A stretch of DNA of 64,000 nt from assembly GCF_019443325.1 (NCBI RefSeq), contig NZ_CP080383.1, positions 434,001 through 498,000 on the forward strand, in the 5' to 3' direction. Position numbers and translations under genes: made by a program. Of this stretch, positions 35,661 through 44,803 are shown piece after piece. The notes beneath the pieces were generated by a model. The model saw nothing but the letters and a program-made list of their open reading frames with translations. It made no database searches and was not told where the DNA came from. Every line of letters begins with the position of its first letter. Position 1 is the first letter of the stretch. The DNA comes from Cryobacterium sp. PAMC25264 (GTDB lineage: Bacteria; Actinomycetota; Actinomycetes; Actinomycetales; Microbacteriaceae).

Positions 35661-36140
35661 GTGAGTAGACAGTCCATCATTCTTGCGTCGGTGGCGGTGG
35701 TCGGAGCTCTGACGCTGTCCGGTTGCACCGCGAGCGCCGAAGCGGCTCCGACCGAAACGACGGCATCCGCGGAGCCGACCGAATCGACGGCATCTGCTGG
35801 ATCGACGACCGACGCGATGACCTGCACCGGTTTCAACGACGTCATGACGATCATCGTCAATGCCGACGCGGGTCTCTCCCAGGGTCGGATGGCCGAACAG
35901 GAGCAGCAGGGCTGGTACCGGCTCGCCACCCGCGTTCTGGATGGTGTGCCCACCCGCGGGGAGGGCGCGGTCAGTGACGTGACCACCGCGATGAAGGACC
36001 TCGCGCCACGGGTCGCCCTTGGAGCGATGGGAACCACCGGAATCGGCTCCGCCGAGTGGGATCTCGCCCGCGACGAACTGTCGGCCGCGTGCAGCGAGGC
36101 CGGCACTGAAATGGCCGTCGAAGGGTTCACCGGGGGGTGA
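35661..36140 (+). CDS. Small lipoprotein of unknown function
   Basis: The 159-residue product has a short lipoprotein signal (ILASVAVVGALTLSGC, lipobox LSGC) and a Thr/Ser/Ala-rich linker, then a roughly 105-residue helical domain. Two cysteines (in MTCTGFND and SAACSEAG) may pair. I do not recognise the domain. It starts at a GTG with a purine-rich GAGGGGG upstream. Convergent or tandem neighbours give no functional hint. Confidence 0.75.
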   Translation: MSRQSIILASVAVVGALTLSGCTASAEAAPTETTASAEPTESTASAGSTTDAMTCTGFNDVMTIIVNADAGLSQGRMAEQEQQGWYRLATRVLDGVPTRGEGAVSDVTTAMKDLAPRVALGAMGTTGIGSAEWDLARDELSAACSEAGTEMAVEGFTGG

Positions 36141-36218
36141 CCGTGAGCCGGCGCGTGTGCAGTGCCGGCGAGATCACTCGTTGTGCTGCGAGCAGCCTGT
36201 CCACGTTCCGTGTGGTGC

Positions 36219-36224
36219 TATGAC
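36219..36224 (+). promoter_or_regulatory. Possible leaderless-type -10 box
   Basis: TATGAC lies six bases before the ATG at 36231. It matches the -10 consensus at four of six positions, so this is weak support. Confidence 0.3.
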
Positions 36225-36230
36225 TAGCTC

Positions 36231-36770
36231 ATGACCATTGTGGAGGCCCAAGCCGACGTTCGACGGATCTATCGGGGCGGGTACAGCGGCCCTCTCGTCT
36301 CCGCGATCGTCTGGGCGGCGGCCAATGCCGTCTACTTCGTTATGTCGCCCGGCGCGGCCATGATGGCTCTCTTCTTCGGAGGCATGCTGATCTTTCCGCT
36401 CTCCGCGGTGATACTCCGGTTGACGACCGGCGCAGGGATGCTTCCCACAGGGCATCCGTCGACGGCGCTGGCGATGCAATCGGCGTTCACGGTACCCCTT
36501 GGACTCCTGGTGGCGATAGCCCTCGGGTCCTATGCGCCAGTGCTCTTCTTCCCGGCGTCCCTGATCATCGTTGGCGCTCACTACTTGGTGTTCATGACGC
36601 TGTACGGCATGAAGGTGTTCGCGGTGCTTGGCGGAGCTCTCGTCGTGTTGGGAACCCTTGGCATCTTCGTCATTCCCGAGATCGGCGCGATCAGCGGCTG
36701 GATCGGCGCGATCGTGTTCGCGGTCTTCATTCCTGTGCTGTATCGCACCGGCGTGGATCGACGGGTGTAG
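36231..36770 (+). CDS. Small membrane protein, DUF7010-like
   Basis: The 179-residue protein has about five to six membrane helices and the N-terminal signature AQADVRRIYRGGYSGPLVSA, which I recall from DUF7010-type proteins of unknown function. No catalytic residues are visible. It lies alone between two lipoprotein genes. The family label is from memory and should be treated as tentative; the gene itself is well supported by length, start context and helices. Confidence 0.75.
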   Translation: MTIVEAQADVRRIYRGGYSGPLVSAIVWAAANAVYFVMSPGAAMMALFFGGMLIFPLSAVILRLTTGAGMLPTGHPSTALAMQSAFTVPLGLLVAIALGSYAPVLFFPASLIIVGAHYLVFMTLYGMKVFAVLGGALVVLGTLGIFVIPEIGAISGWIGAIVFAVFIPVLYRTGVDRRV

Positions 36771-36839
36771 GGACTCCTGACGCCGACGCAGCACGGTCGC
36801 CGGAACTCCGGCGGGGATGAGACATGGCAGGGTGGGGCA

Positions 36840-37634
36840 ATGGGGATTCGACGTGGTGGGGGACTGGCGGGAACTATCGTGGCGGCGGTGGTGATCTTGA
36901 GCGGATGTGCCGGGTCGGCGCCAGAGGCGAAGCCGAGCCCGACGCACACCACGCCGCCGCGTATCGAGGATCTGCTGACACCGAGCCCGACGCACACCAC
37001 GCCGCCGCGTATCGAGGATCTGCTGACACCGAGCCCGACACCGACCGCCACAGCGCCGGCCACCGCGGAGCCGGTGGCACAGACCGTCGACGCCGGTGTT
37101 GTGTCCGAGGGTACCTCCGCGTCGGCCTCCGGGAACGGGCCCTCGAACGTCGCCTATCAGCGTCAGGGAGAATTCGCGGTTGTCATGAATGTCGACTGCT
37201 CGGCCTGTACCGGCACCACGACCGTGACGGAACCGGGACGCATGTCACCCTTCGGGGAAATGGCGGCGCCAATGAACGGCTCGTTCCTGAAAGACGTCTT
37301 CAAGAACGACCCCGTCAACCAGACGCTCATCGTGCTCGCCGACGGGCCGTGGACTGTGACGCTGCAGAGCTGGAATGACATCCCCTCGGTCTCCGGCGCA
37401 CAGTCGGGTGTCGGGCCTGCAGTGCTGTTCCTCTCCGACGACATGCCCCGCCTCACGGTCGATTACGCACCCGCCGCTACCGAGGACTCGTTTTCCGGAC
37501 GGGTGTTCACGACCTCCGACTCGCCCAAGTTGTTCGGTAACACCGAAGCGTTCTCCGAGGTGTACGACGTGGACCTGCCGGGAGTCATGGCGATCCAGAC
37601 CAACGGCACCTGGACGGTGACGCCGACACCGTAG
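36840..37634 (+). CDS. Lipoprotein with internal tandem duplication
   Basis: The 264-residue lipoprotein has a signal ending in the lipobox ILSGC, a Pro/Thr-rich linker, and a beta-rich domain of about 160 residues with a CSAC pair. The linker contains a perfect 48-bp tandem duplication encoding PSPTHTTPPRIEDLLT twice. The domain (GPWTVTLQSWNDIP, repeated TNGTWTV at the end) resembles outside binding domains but I cannot name it. The start is the ATG at 36840. It is probably on the cell surface. Confidence 0.75.
   Translation: MGIRRGGGLAGTIVAAVVILSGCAGSAPEAKPSPTHTTPPRIEDLLTPSPTHTTPPRIEDLLTPSPTPTATAPATAEPVAQTVDAGVVSEGTSASASGNGPSNVAYQRQGEFAVVMNVDCSACTGTTTVTEPGRMSPFGEMAAPMNGSFLKDVFKNDPVNQTLIVLADGPWTVTLQSWNDIPSVSGAQSGVGPAVLFLSDDMPRLTVDYAPAATEDSFSGRVFTTSDSPKLFGNTEAFSEVYDVDLPGVMAIQTNGTWTVTPTP
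36933..37028 (+). repeat. Perfect 48-bp tandem duplication inside the lipoprotein gene
   Basis: Two identical 48-bp units (36933-36980 and 36981-37028) are followed by the first bases of a third. Since 48 is divisible by three, copy-number change keeps the frame and only alters linker length. Confidence 0.92.
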
Positions 37635-37656
37635 CCGGGTGCGCCAGACTGGGCTC

Positions 37657-38322
37657 ATGCCCGATCTCACGTTGCGCGGTGGCATCGGCAGCCGGGTCTC
37701 GGCCGAGATCGACGTCAAACGATCCAGATTCCTCTGCCGTGTGGTGCGCGTCGACACCGAGGATGCCGCGCGCGCCGCGATCGACGCCGCGCGCGTCGAA
37801 CACTGGGGCGCGCGCCACCACTGCTCGGCGTTCGTGGTCGGACCGAGCGGCACTCCCGATCAGGTGCTCCGGTCCAACGACGACGGTGAACCGTCGGGAA
37901 CGGCGGGCCGGCCCATGCTGGAAGCCCTCTCGGGTCGCGGGCTCGTCGACTGCGTCACCGTCGTCACCCGCTATTTCGGCGGCACACTCCTCGGCGCCGG
38001 CGGTCTCGTGCGGGCCTATTCCGAGGCCGTTCTCACCACGATCGACCTAGCCGAGTCCCGGGGGCTGCTCGTAGCGCGCGAGCGTCGTGAACTGTTCACG
38101 CTCGCACTCTCCCATGCGGACGCCGGTCGTATCGAGGCCGAATTGCGCCAGCGTGGGGTGCTCGTCCTGGGCACGACCTACGGAGAGAATGCCCTGCTCA
38201 GTATTGCCGGCGACGACGCCGAGAGGCTGGGCACTATCGTGGCCCAGGTCACCGCCGGAGCGGGGGAGCTGGAGGCCATCGGAGACGAATGGGTCGACGT
38301 GGAGCGCGAGTCACACCCCTGA
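37657..38322 (+). CDS. YigZ/IMPACT family protein
   Basis: The 221-residue protein belongs to the YigZ family (UPF0029/IMPACT N-terminal domain with a C-terminal DUF1949 domain). The hallmark stretch is NDDGEPSGTAGRPMLEAL followed by TRYFGGTLLGAGGLVRAY. The E. coli and eukaryotic relatives have been linked to translation control, but the bacterial role is not firmly known. I chose the ATG at 37657; the open frame reaches back to 37639. CAGACT lies six bases before the ATG, similar in spacing to other leaderless-type starts. It converges on the acyltransferase gene across a clear terminator. Confidence 0.93.
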   Translation: MPDLTLRGGIGSRVSAEIDVKRSRFLCRVVRVDTEDAARAAIDAARVEHWGARHHCSAFVVGPSGTPDQVLRSNDDGEPSGTAGRPMLEALSGRGLVDCVTVVTRYFGGTLLGAGGLVRAYSEAVLTTIDLAESRGLLVARERRELFTLALSHADAGRIEAELRQRGVLVLGTTYGENALLSIAGDDAERLGTIVAQVTAGAGELEAIGDEWVDVERESHP

Positions 38323-38358
38323 GGTCAGGTCACAAAATCAGGATGACGGAACTTTAGA

Positions 38359-38388
38359 GGGACGAAATCTCGGATTCCGTCCTTTCTT
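38359..38388. terminator. Rho-independent terminator between convergent genes
   Basis: GGACGAAATC and GATTCCGTCC pair at nine of ten positions around a 3-base loop (38360-38382) and are followed by TTTCTT on the plus strand. It would terminate the YigZ-family gene. Confidence 0.7.
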
Positions 38389-38415
38389 GCGCACTAAGTC
38401 CTTCTAAACGTGCGG

Positions 38416-39246
38416 CTAGCGCAGTTCGCGCCACCAGATGGCGCGCTTGACGCGCTGCACGACCGTGGTCGGCGGCGACTCGTTGTAGCTGTGCGCCAGT
38501 TCCTGCCCGGTCAAACCGTGGATCGCGGCCATGATGTCGTCGGTGGCCTTGCGGCGGGCCCGGCCGGAGTCGGCGGTGCCGTGCACGCTCACGTCGATCG
38601 GCTCGCCGAACTTCACGCTGATGCGGCGGATGCGCGGCATCTTCGAGCCCACCGGCATGATCTCCTGCGTGCCGATCAGTCCGACGGGCACGACCACGGC
38701 ACCGGTGGTGAGGGCCAGCCACGCCACGCCGGTGCGGCCGCGGTAGAGCCGGCCGTCGAGGGAGCGGGTGCCCTCCGGGTAGATCGCGAAAGCGCCATCC
38801 ACGTCGAGCACCTCCTTGCCGGCGTCGAGGGCCACCTGGGCTGCCTGGCCCGCGCCACGTTCCACGCCGATGGCGCCGATCGAGGTGAAGAACTGGCGTG
38901 ACACCCAGCCCTTGAAGCCGGTGCCGGTGAAATAGGTGGACTTGGCCAGGAACTGCACCCGGCGCGGCGCGGTGAGCGGGATGACGATGCTGTCGATGAA
39001 CGACAGGTGGTTGCTGGCCAGGATCACCCGGCCCTCGCGTGGAATGTTCTCCTTGCCGGTGATGCGGGGCCGGAAGACCAGGCGCGCGATGGGCGCCATG
39101 ATGCCGTAGCCGAGGAAGTAGACGAACCCGGGCCGCTTGGGCTTGGCGTGCAGCGGGGCGATCTCGTCGGAGGCCGGCACCTGTTCGACGGGGGCATCCG
39201 GCGCGGTTTCGGGCTCGGATGCTGGGTCGTGCTTTGCTCCGGTCAC
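38416..39246 (-). CDS. 1-acyl-glycerol-3-phosphate acyltransferase (PlsC-like)
   Basis: The 276-residue acyltransferase has the catalytic NHLSFID (NHxxxxD) motif and the EGTRS motif that binds the glycerol-3-phosphate part. It would acylate lysophosphatidate in membrane lipid synthesis. An N-terminal extension of about 45 residues is rich in Glu, Pro and Ala. Start is the GTG at 39246, where TAGGGT lies exactly six bases upstream, the mirror of the dxr start on the other strand. Actinobacteria carry several such paralogues, so whether this is the main PlsC is unknown. Confidence 0.9.
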   Translation of the reverse strand: MTGAKHDPASEPETAPDAPVEQVPASDEIAPLHAKPKRPGFVYFLGYGIMAPIARLVFRPRITGKENIPREGRVILASNHLSFIDSIVIPLTAPRRVQFLAKSTYFTGTGFKGWVSRQFFTSIGAIGVERGAGQAAQVALDAGKEVLDVDGAFAIYPEGTRSLDGRLYRGRTGVAWLALTTGAVVVPVGLIGTQEIMPVGSKMPRIRRISVKFGEPIDVSVHGTADSGRARRKATDDIMAAIHGLTGQELAHSYNESPPTTVVQRVKRAIWWRELR

Positions 39247-39252
39247 TCAACG

Positions 39253-39258
39253 ACCCTA
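39253..39258 (-). promoter_or_regulatory. Leaderless-type -10 box of the acyltransferase gene
   Basis: TAGGGT on the minus strand is followed by six bases and the GTG start. Confidence 0.5.
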
Positions 39259-39301
39259 CAGCGCGGGTCAGTCGCGGCCCGGCATATGTGAGCGGTGCGC
39301 C

Positions 39302-39307
39302 TAGCAT
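39302..39307 (+). promoter_or_regulatory. Leaderless-type -10 box of dxr
   Basis: TAGCAT is followed by six bases (GGGCTC) and the GTG start at 39314. Confidence 0.55.
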
Positions 39308-39313
39308 GGGCTC

Positions 39314-40402
39314 GTGCAGCGAATCATCATTCTCGGGTCCACGGGCTCGATCGGAACCCAGGCGCTCGACGTCATCAAGGCCAATCCCACCCGGTTCGAG
39401 GTGGTCGGTCTGTCGGCCGGCAGCAACCGGGAGCTTCTGGCCGAACAGGCCGCGGAGTTCAACGTGGACGACACCGCGGTGGGCGCCGCCGAGGCTGAAC
39501 AGCTGGTGCGGGATGTCGACGCCGACGTCGTGCTCAACGGCATCACCGGATCGGTGGGGCTGGGCCCGACTCTTGCCGCGCTGACGGCCGGCCGCACGCT
39601 GGCGTTGGCGAACAAGGAATCACTCATCGTCGGCGGCGACCTGGTCAAGGCGCTCGCCGCGCCCGGCCAGATCGTGCCGGTCGACTCCGAACACTCCGCC
39701 ATCGCGCAGGCCCTGCGTTCCGGCACCGCCGACGAGGTTCGCCGCCTGGTGCTCACGGCCTCCGGCGGACCGTTCCGAGGCCGCTCCCGGGCCGAAATGG
39801 CGAACGTGACCCCGCGGGAAGCCCTCGCCCACCCCACCTGGGACATGGGCCTGGTCATCACTACCAACTCGGCGACCCTGGTGAACAAAGGTCTCGAGAT
39901 CATCGAGGCCCACCTGCTCTTCGACGTGCCCTACGACCGGATCGACGTCGTCGTGCACCCGCAGTCGCTCATCCACTCGATGGTCGAGTTCATCGACGGC
40001 TCTACCATCGCCCAGGCGTCGCCGCCGAACATGCGCCTGCCCATCTCGCTGGGCCTGGACTGGCCGAACCGGGTGGCCGCGGTGGGTGTGCCGATCGACT
40101 GGACCACGCCGCACACCTGGACCTTCGAGCCGCTCGACGACACCGCCTTCCCCGCGGTGGAGCTGGCCAAGCAGGTCGGCCGGGCCCGCGGCACCTACCC
40201 GGCGGTGTTCAACGCGTCGAACGAGCAGGCCGTGCTGGCCTTCCACGCTGGACGGATCGGCTACCTCGACATCGTCGACACCGTGCAGCGCGTCGTGGAG
40301 GCCCACGAGACCCAGGGCGAGCTGACCCTGGAATCGCTCGCGGAGGCCGAGCGGTGGGCCCGCGCCTCCGCCGACACCATCATCGACGCCATCAGCCGCT
40401 GA
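39314..40402 (+). CDS. dxr: 1-deoxy-D-xylulose-5-phosphate reductoisomerase
   Basis: The 362-residue enzyme catalyses the first committed step of the MEP isoprenoid pathway (DXP to MEP, using NADPH). Signatures are the NADPH-binding GSTGSIG at the N-terminus, [29 protein letters not shown] and HPTWDMG, plus the C-terminal helical domain. It starts at a GTG with a -10-like box six bases upstream and no ribosome site. The pathway partner ispG is 4.4 kb downstream; in many actinomycetes dxr, rseP and ispG are adjacent, but here minus-strand genes separate dxr from rseP. Confidence 0.97.
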   Translation: MQRIIILGSTGSIGTQALDVIKANPTRFEVVGLSAGSNRELLAEQAAEFNVDDTAVGAAEAEQLVRDVDADVVLNGITGSVGLGPTLAALTAGRTLALANKESLIVGGDLVKALAAPGQIVPVDSEHSAIAQALRSGTADEVRRLVLTASGGPFRGRSRAEMANVTPREALAHPTWDMGLVITTNSATLVNKGLEIIEAHLLFDVPYDRIDVVVHPQSLIHSMVEFIDGSTIAQASPPNMRLPISLGLDWPNRVAAVGVPIDWTTPHTWTFEPLDDTAFPAVELAKQVGRARGTYPAVFNASNEQAVLAFHAGRIGYLDIVDTVQRVVEAHETQGELTLESLAEAERWARASADTIIDAISR

Positions 40403-40412
40403 GCGAGCCCGG

Positions 40413-41329
40413 CTACCGAGTGCGGTAGCTCTCCGCCACGGTGACCAGCGCCTCGTCCCAGGGCGTGGCGTGGATGCCGAGATCCCGCTCGGTCTCGGCT
40501 GAATCGATCACGTACGGCACCAGGAACTGATAGCTGGAGTGATAGACCTCACGCATCAGCGGGCTCACAGCGCCGAGCGAGCGCAGCACCCACTGTGGGT
40601 ACCCGGCGACCGTTCCGTGCGTGCCGTAGCGCGCGTTGAGTTGGGCGGCGATATCGGTACGGCTGTATGCCCCGCTCGGTACATGCCAGACGCGTCCCCA
40701 CGAGCCCGTGTAATCGGCCGCGGCGATCATCGTGGCGGCGATATCCGGGATGAAGCTCCAGCTGTGCACGAGGTCTGGCCGGCCGACGCCCCTGGCGGTC
40801 TTCGAGGCCAGCACGGCGCTGAAGAACGCCTTGCCCAGATGGGCTGTACCACTCACCCTGCGCCGAAGTAGTCGCTCGCGCGCACCTCGACGGCCCGGAT
40901 TTCGCCCCGGTCGTGCGCGTCGAGCACCCGGCGCCAGCCGTCCCGGCGGATCACGCCCTTGGTCTCGGTCGTGGTCTCCGGGGAGTGCTCGGTCATTGCT
41001 CCGGTGGGCGAGCCGTAGGGGTAGAGGTTGCCCATCACCACGAGGTTCGCGCCCGATACGGATGCCGCGGCGATGGCGGCTGCGAACACCGGCGGCCAGC
41101 GCCGGGCCCAGTCGGGGTATGGCGGGTTGGTGCAGAGGAAAATTGTCTGTGCGCGCTCGGCTGCCAGGCAGAGGGCCACCGGATCGGAGGCGTCGAGGGA
41201 GCGTGCCGTGGCCCCGGCGAGGGGGGTGGCGGAGCGGGTGGCGACAGTGACGCCATCGCCACGGGCCACCAATTGGCGAGCCAACTCGCTGCCGATCCAA
41301 CCGGCTCCGACGACAAGGTGCTGGGGCAT
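40413..41329 (-). pseudogene. NAD-dependent epimerase/dehydratase family protein, frame broken
   Basis: The N-terminal part (41329 to about 40859) begins with a Rossmann motif VVGAGWIGSELARQL and ends in ASDYFGAG followed by a stop. The C-terminal part continues in another frame (VSGTAHLGKAFFSAVL to SYRTR, stop at 40413). Adding one G in the CCC run at 40856-40858 (GGG on the coding strand) joins them into one roughly 305-residue protein of the extended/atypical short-chain dehydrogenase type, with YxxxK-like context in NLYPYGSPTG. The substrate is unknown. Since other genes nearby show the same one-base loss, a sequencing error is the likelier cause, but true inactivation is possible here because the gene is not essential. 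Confidence 0.82.
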
Positions 41330-41415
41330 GAGAATCCTCCTGGCTGTGGGGTCGGACGTGCGGGGTACGGACCACGAACAGGTGCTGAGGACTGTTTAGC
41401 AGGTGCAGGCGCTTT

Positions 41416-41907
41416 CTAGTCGCACTTGCCCTTCTTCTCGCACGCACCGGTCTGGGTTTTGTCCTTGCCGGAGTCGCCCGATTTGTCCGGGCCCTTCGGC
41501 TTCTCCGGCGCGGCCGGCGGATCCTCGTCTGTGCTCACGGGCTCGGGTGCGGTGGTCTCGACCGGGGAGGTCTCGACGGGGGTACTCGCGGCGATAGACG
41601 ATGCAAGGTCGGCCGCGACAAGGCCGATTGCGGTCTGGATCTCAGCGGCCCGCGCCGCCGTGACGGTGTCGTCGGCCGAGGCTTCGGCCAGGCTCTCGCG
41701 CAGAGTGTCGAGGGCGGTCTGCGCCGAGGTGTAGTCGCCAGCGGCGGCGGCCGTGCTGACGGCCAAAACGCCGCTCTGCAACTCGCTCGCGGCGTCGGCG
41801 TGCAGTGCCGTCGTCGCCCCGGCGCAACCGGCCAGCATGCCGCAGGCCAGGCCGACGCCGGCCAGCGCAACGACGAGTCTGGGGAGGAACTTTCGGGTGG
41901 CGCTCAT
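41416..41907 (-). CDS. Lipoprotein coupled to the second kinase
   Basis: This 163-residue lipoprotein has a signal with the lipobox LAGC, a helical middle part (about residues 40-105) and a Pro/Lys/Asp-rich tail with two cysteines near the end (ACEKKGKCD). The start overlaps the stop of the upstream kinase gene by ATGA. It may serve as the extracellular partner or sensor of that kinase, which is an inference from coupling only. I do not recognise the helical domain. Confidence 0.78.
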   Translation of the reverse strand: MSATRKFLPRLVVALAGVGLACGMLAGCAGATTALHADAASELQSGVLAVSTAAAAGDYTSAQTALDTLRESLAEASADDTVTAARAAEIQTAIGLVAADLASSIAASTPVETSPVETTAPEPVSTDEDPPAAPEKPKGPDKSGDSGKDKTQTGACEKKGKCD

Positions 41908-43292
41908 GGGGTCACGCTCTCTTGGAGCTGCTGCAGGTGGGTGCCGAGGTCGCCGTCGACAGCGGGGTAAGCGGGCGGTTCGGGTGCCGGGTCGCCCGGC
42001 TGCACCAGGAAGACCAGGGCGAAAACCGCGGCTAACGCCACCACGGCGCCGATGATCACCAGGAGGGGGCGGCGCGCGGCGCTGGGGAGCAGAGCGCGCG
42101 GTTCGGGTCGGGTTCGGCGCGCCGGAGCTGCGCCCTTCGGCCGGTGGTCGGCTGCGGGCGGCGTCAGGCGGACCGTCACCGCACCGGTGTCGGCTGCGCC
42201 GGCTGCGAGGAGCACCCGGGTGGCCTCGTCGCCCGCGGGCAGGCGCCGGGTCTGCGCATCCGCCGCCTCGGTGGGCTGCAGCAGCTCCGTGGCCGCATCC
42301 GTCGCGGTATCGTTCGCCGCATCACTCGGTGCCGGAATCCACGAGGACTCGCCGGCCTCGAACGTGCCCTGCGGCACCAGGTCCCGCAGCCGCACCGCGG
42401 CATCCGCCGACGTGAGGCGGTCACCGGGCTCGCGGGAAGTCATGCCGGTCAGGACGTCGTGCCAGGCGGCGCCGAGCTCGGCGGGGATCTCGGGTTGACG
42501 CTGCAACCGGGCCATGGCCGACTCGATGGCCGTGCCCGGGTAGCTGCGCACACCGGTGACGGCCTCGAGCAGCACCAGGCCGAGCGAGTACACATCGCTG
42601 GGCGGCCCGATCGGGTGGCCCATCGCCTGCTCCGGGCTGAGGTAACCGGCGGTACCCAGCACGGCTCCGGTGCTGGTGAGGCGGGTGGCGTCGATGAGCC
42701 GGGCGATGCCGAAGTCGGCCAGCTTGGCGTGCGAGACGCGGCCGGGAAAGTCGGACGGGGCCAGGAGCACGTTGGCGGGCTTGATGTCGCGGTGGATGAT
42801 GCCCCTGGCGTGCACATAGTGCAGCGCCTCGGCCAGGTCGGCGCCCATCCGGGCGACCTCTGCCGCGGGGAGCTTGCCATCGGCGATGCGGCTGCGCAGG
42901 TCGAAGCCGTCGACGTACTCCATGACGATGAACGACCGGGTGACACCGTCGAGCTGTTCGGTGCCCGCGTCGAACAGGGTGACCAACGCGAAATGGTTGA
43001 GACTGGCCAGCACCATCACCTCGCCGCTCTGCCGTTGCGGGCCCGAGCCATCAGCGGTGTCCATCCGGAACAGCTTGACCGCTACGGTACGGCCGAGGGA
43101 GACGTCGGTGGCCTGATAGACCGTGGCCATGCCGCCGGTGCCGATCAGCCTGTCGAGGGTGAACCTGTCCGCCAGGGTCAGCCCGATCAGGCTGTCGGAT
43201 CGTGACTCATCACGAAGCGGCTCGGTCGGTGCAGACAGGGAAGGCCTCCAAGAGGGCGGGGAGCAGCGGATACTGAGCAATTCTTGACGCAT
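41904..43292 (-). CDS. Membrane Ser/Thr protein kinase (second copy)
   Basis: The 462-residue protein has an N-terminal kinase domain (about residues 40-300), a long acidic/Ala-rich linker, one membrane helix near residues 408-430 (LLVIIGAVVALAAVFALVFL) and a very short outside tail of about 30 residues. Catalytic parts are complete: IGTGGMATVYQA, TVAVKLF, HRDIKPANVLL and LADFGIARL. Compared with the kinase at 9669, it has almost no extracellular sensor, but the coupled lipoprotein downstream might supply one. The start ATG at 43292 is the first in frame; the protein could begin some codons later since the first 30 residues are not conserved-looking. Confidence 0.92.
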   Translation of the reverse strand: MRQELLSIRCSPPSWRPSLSAPTEPLRDESRSDSLIGLTLADRFTLDRLIGTGGMATVYQATDVSLGRTVAVKLFRMDTADGSGPQRQSGEVMVLASLNHFALVTLFDAGTEQLDGVTRSFIVMEYVDGFDLRSRIADGKLPAAEVARMGADLAEALHYVHARGIIHRDIKPANVLLAPSDFPGRVSHAKLADFGIARLIDATRLTSTGAVLGTAGYLSPEQAMGHPIGPPSDVYSLGLVLLEAVTGVRSYPGTAIESAMARLQRQPEIPAELGAAWHDVLTGMTSREPGDRLTSADAAVRLRDLVPQGTFEAGESSWIPAPSDAANDTATDAATELLQPTEAADAQTRRLPAGDEATRVLLAAGAADTGAVTVRLTPPAADHRPKGAAPARRTRPEPRALLPSAARRPLLVIIGAVVALAAVFALVFLVQPGDPAPEPPAYPAVDGDLGTHLQQLQESVTP

Positions 43293-43338
43293 GGGCCGGT
43301 GCCAGTCAACGACCAGCCGCCTTGCAGCTAGAAAAGGC

Positions 43339-43344
43339 TAATGT
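43339..43344 (+). promoter_or_regulatory. Leaderless-type -10 box of rseP
   Basis: TAATGT is followed by six bases (ACGGAT) and the GTG start at 43351. Confidence 0.55.
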
Positions 43345-43350
43345 ACGGAT

Positions 43351-44721
43351 GTGGAAACCGTGCTGTTGTACATCTTGGGCGTAGCCGTGGTCGTCGTGGG
43401 CCTCGCGCTCTCCATCGGCCTGCACGAGATCGGGCACCTGGTGCCGGCCAAGCTGTTCGGGGTCAAGGTCACCCAGTACATGATCGGGTTCGGCCCCACC
43501 ATGTGGTCGAAGAAGAAGGGCGAGACCGAGTACGGCGTCAAGGCCATCCCTCTCGGCGGCTATATCTCGATGATCGGCATGTTCCCGCCCGCCAAGGACG
43601 GTTCAGCGCGCAACAACAGCACCGGCTTCTTCAACCAGCTGGTGCAGGAGGGTGAACCGGCCCCCGCCGCCCGCAGCAGCATGGCCGCTGAGGCCCGGCA
43701 GGCCAGCGCCGACACCATCGGCGAGGGCGAGGATCACCGCGCCTTCTACCGCCTCCCGGTCTACAAGCGTGTCATCATCATGCTCGGTGGGCCCACGATG
43801 AACCTGCTCATCGCCGTGGTGCTCTTCGCGGTGCTGCTGATGGGCTTCGGCACCACCCAGGCCAGCACCACCGTGGGCAGCGTCAGCGCCTGCGTGCTGC
43901 CGGCCACCAGCGACCGGCAGACCTGCGCGGAGGGCGACGAAGCCGCTCCGGGCGCCGCGGCCGGCCTCAAGCCCGGCGACCGACTGGTGAGCATCGACGG
44001 CACCGCGATCACCAGCTGGGACCAGTCCACCGCGATCATCCGCGAGTCCTCCGGTACACCGCTGCAGGTGGTCGTCGAACGCGACAGCGCCCAGCAGACC
44101 CTCTCGATCACCCCCAAGCTCACCGAACGCTACGTGACGGATGCCGACGGCAACGTCGTCACCGACGCCAGCGGCGCCCAGGAAACCACCGAGGTCGGCT
44201 TCGTCGGCATCGGCCCGGCCGGCGAACTCGTGCCGCAGCCGGCAACCGCGGTGCTGCCCGCCGTCGGCGAGAACATCTCCGGCGTCTTCCACATGATCCT
44301 CAACCTGCCGCAGCGCCTGATCGACGTGGCCAACGCCGCGTTCGGCCCGGGGGAGCGCGACCCGAACGGCCCGATCAGCGTGGTGGGCGTCGGCCGGGTC
44401 GCCGGTGAGATCGCCAGCGTCGACACGATCCCGCTCGCCAGCAAGACCGCAAGCCTGATCGGGCTGCTCGCGTCGCTGAACATCGCCCTGTTCGTCTTCA
44501 ACCTGGTGCCGCTCATGCCGCTGGACGGCGGCCACGTCGCCGGAGCGCTCTGGGAGGGCATCCGCCGGTGGTTCGCGAAGCTGTTCAAGCGCCGCGACCC
44601 CGGGCCCGTCGACACGGCCAAGCTGATGCCCCTGACCCTGGCGGTTGCCGTGGTGCTCGGCGGTATGACGCTGTTGCTGGTCTACGCCGACATCGTCAAG
44701 CCGATCAACCTGTTCGGCTGA
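43351..44721 (+). CDS. rseP: Site-2 protease (M50 metallopeptidase, RseP/Rip1-like)
   Basis: The 456-residue intramembrane metalloprotease has the zinc motif HEIGH in the first helix, a PDZ domain (about residues 170-300, with GAAAGLKPGDRLVSIDGT) and the second catalytic motif in NLVPLMPLDGGH. It would cleave membrane-bound anti-sigma factors and similar substrates, as Rip1 does in mycobacteria. A charged insertion (about 90-130) before the second helix is usual for actinobacterial members. The GTG start is six bases after a -10-like box. It is followed by ispG with its own similar start. Confidence 0.95.
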   Translation: METVLLYILGVAVVVVGLALSIGLHEIGHLVPAKLFGVKVTQYMIGFGPTMWSKKKGETEYGVKAIPLGGYISMIGMFPPAKDGSARNNSTGFFNQLVQEGEPAPAARSSMAAEARQASADTIGEGEDHRAFYRLPVYKRVIIMLGGPTMNLLIAVVLFAVLLMGFGTTQASTTVGSVSACVLPATSDRQTCAEGDEAAPGAAAGLKPGDRLVSIDGTAITSWDQSTAIIRESSGTPLQVVVERDSAQQTLSITPKLTERYVTDADGNVVTDASGAQETTEVGFVGIGPAGELVPQPATAVLPAVGENISGVFHMILNLPQRLIDVANAAFGPGERDPNGPISVVGVGRVAGEIASVDTIPLASKTASLIGLLASLNIALFVFNLVPLMPLDGGHVAGALWEGIRRWFAKLFKRRDPGPVDTAKLMPLTLAVAVVLGGMTLLLVYADIVKPINLFG

Positions 44722-44791
44722 GAGGTCGCGACACCAACCTGCGCCCATCGCGTTTGCGGGTGAGGTTCAGCTTCGACGCACAACCGGCGCG

Positions 44792-44797
44792 TAAGCT
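44792..44797 (+). promoter_or_regulatory. Leaderless-type -10 box of ispG
   Basis: TAAGCT is followed by six bases (ACATCC) and the GTG start at 44804. TTCGAC lies 14 bases before it as a weak -35. Confidence 0.5.
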
Positions 44798-44803
44798 ACA
44801 TCC

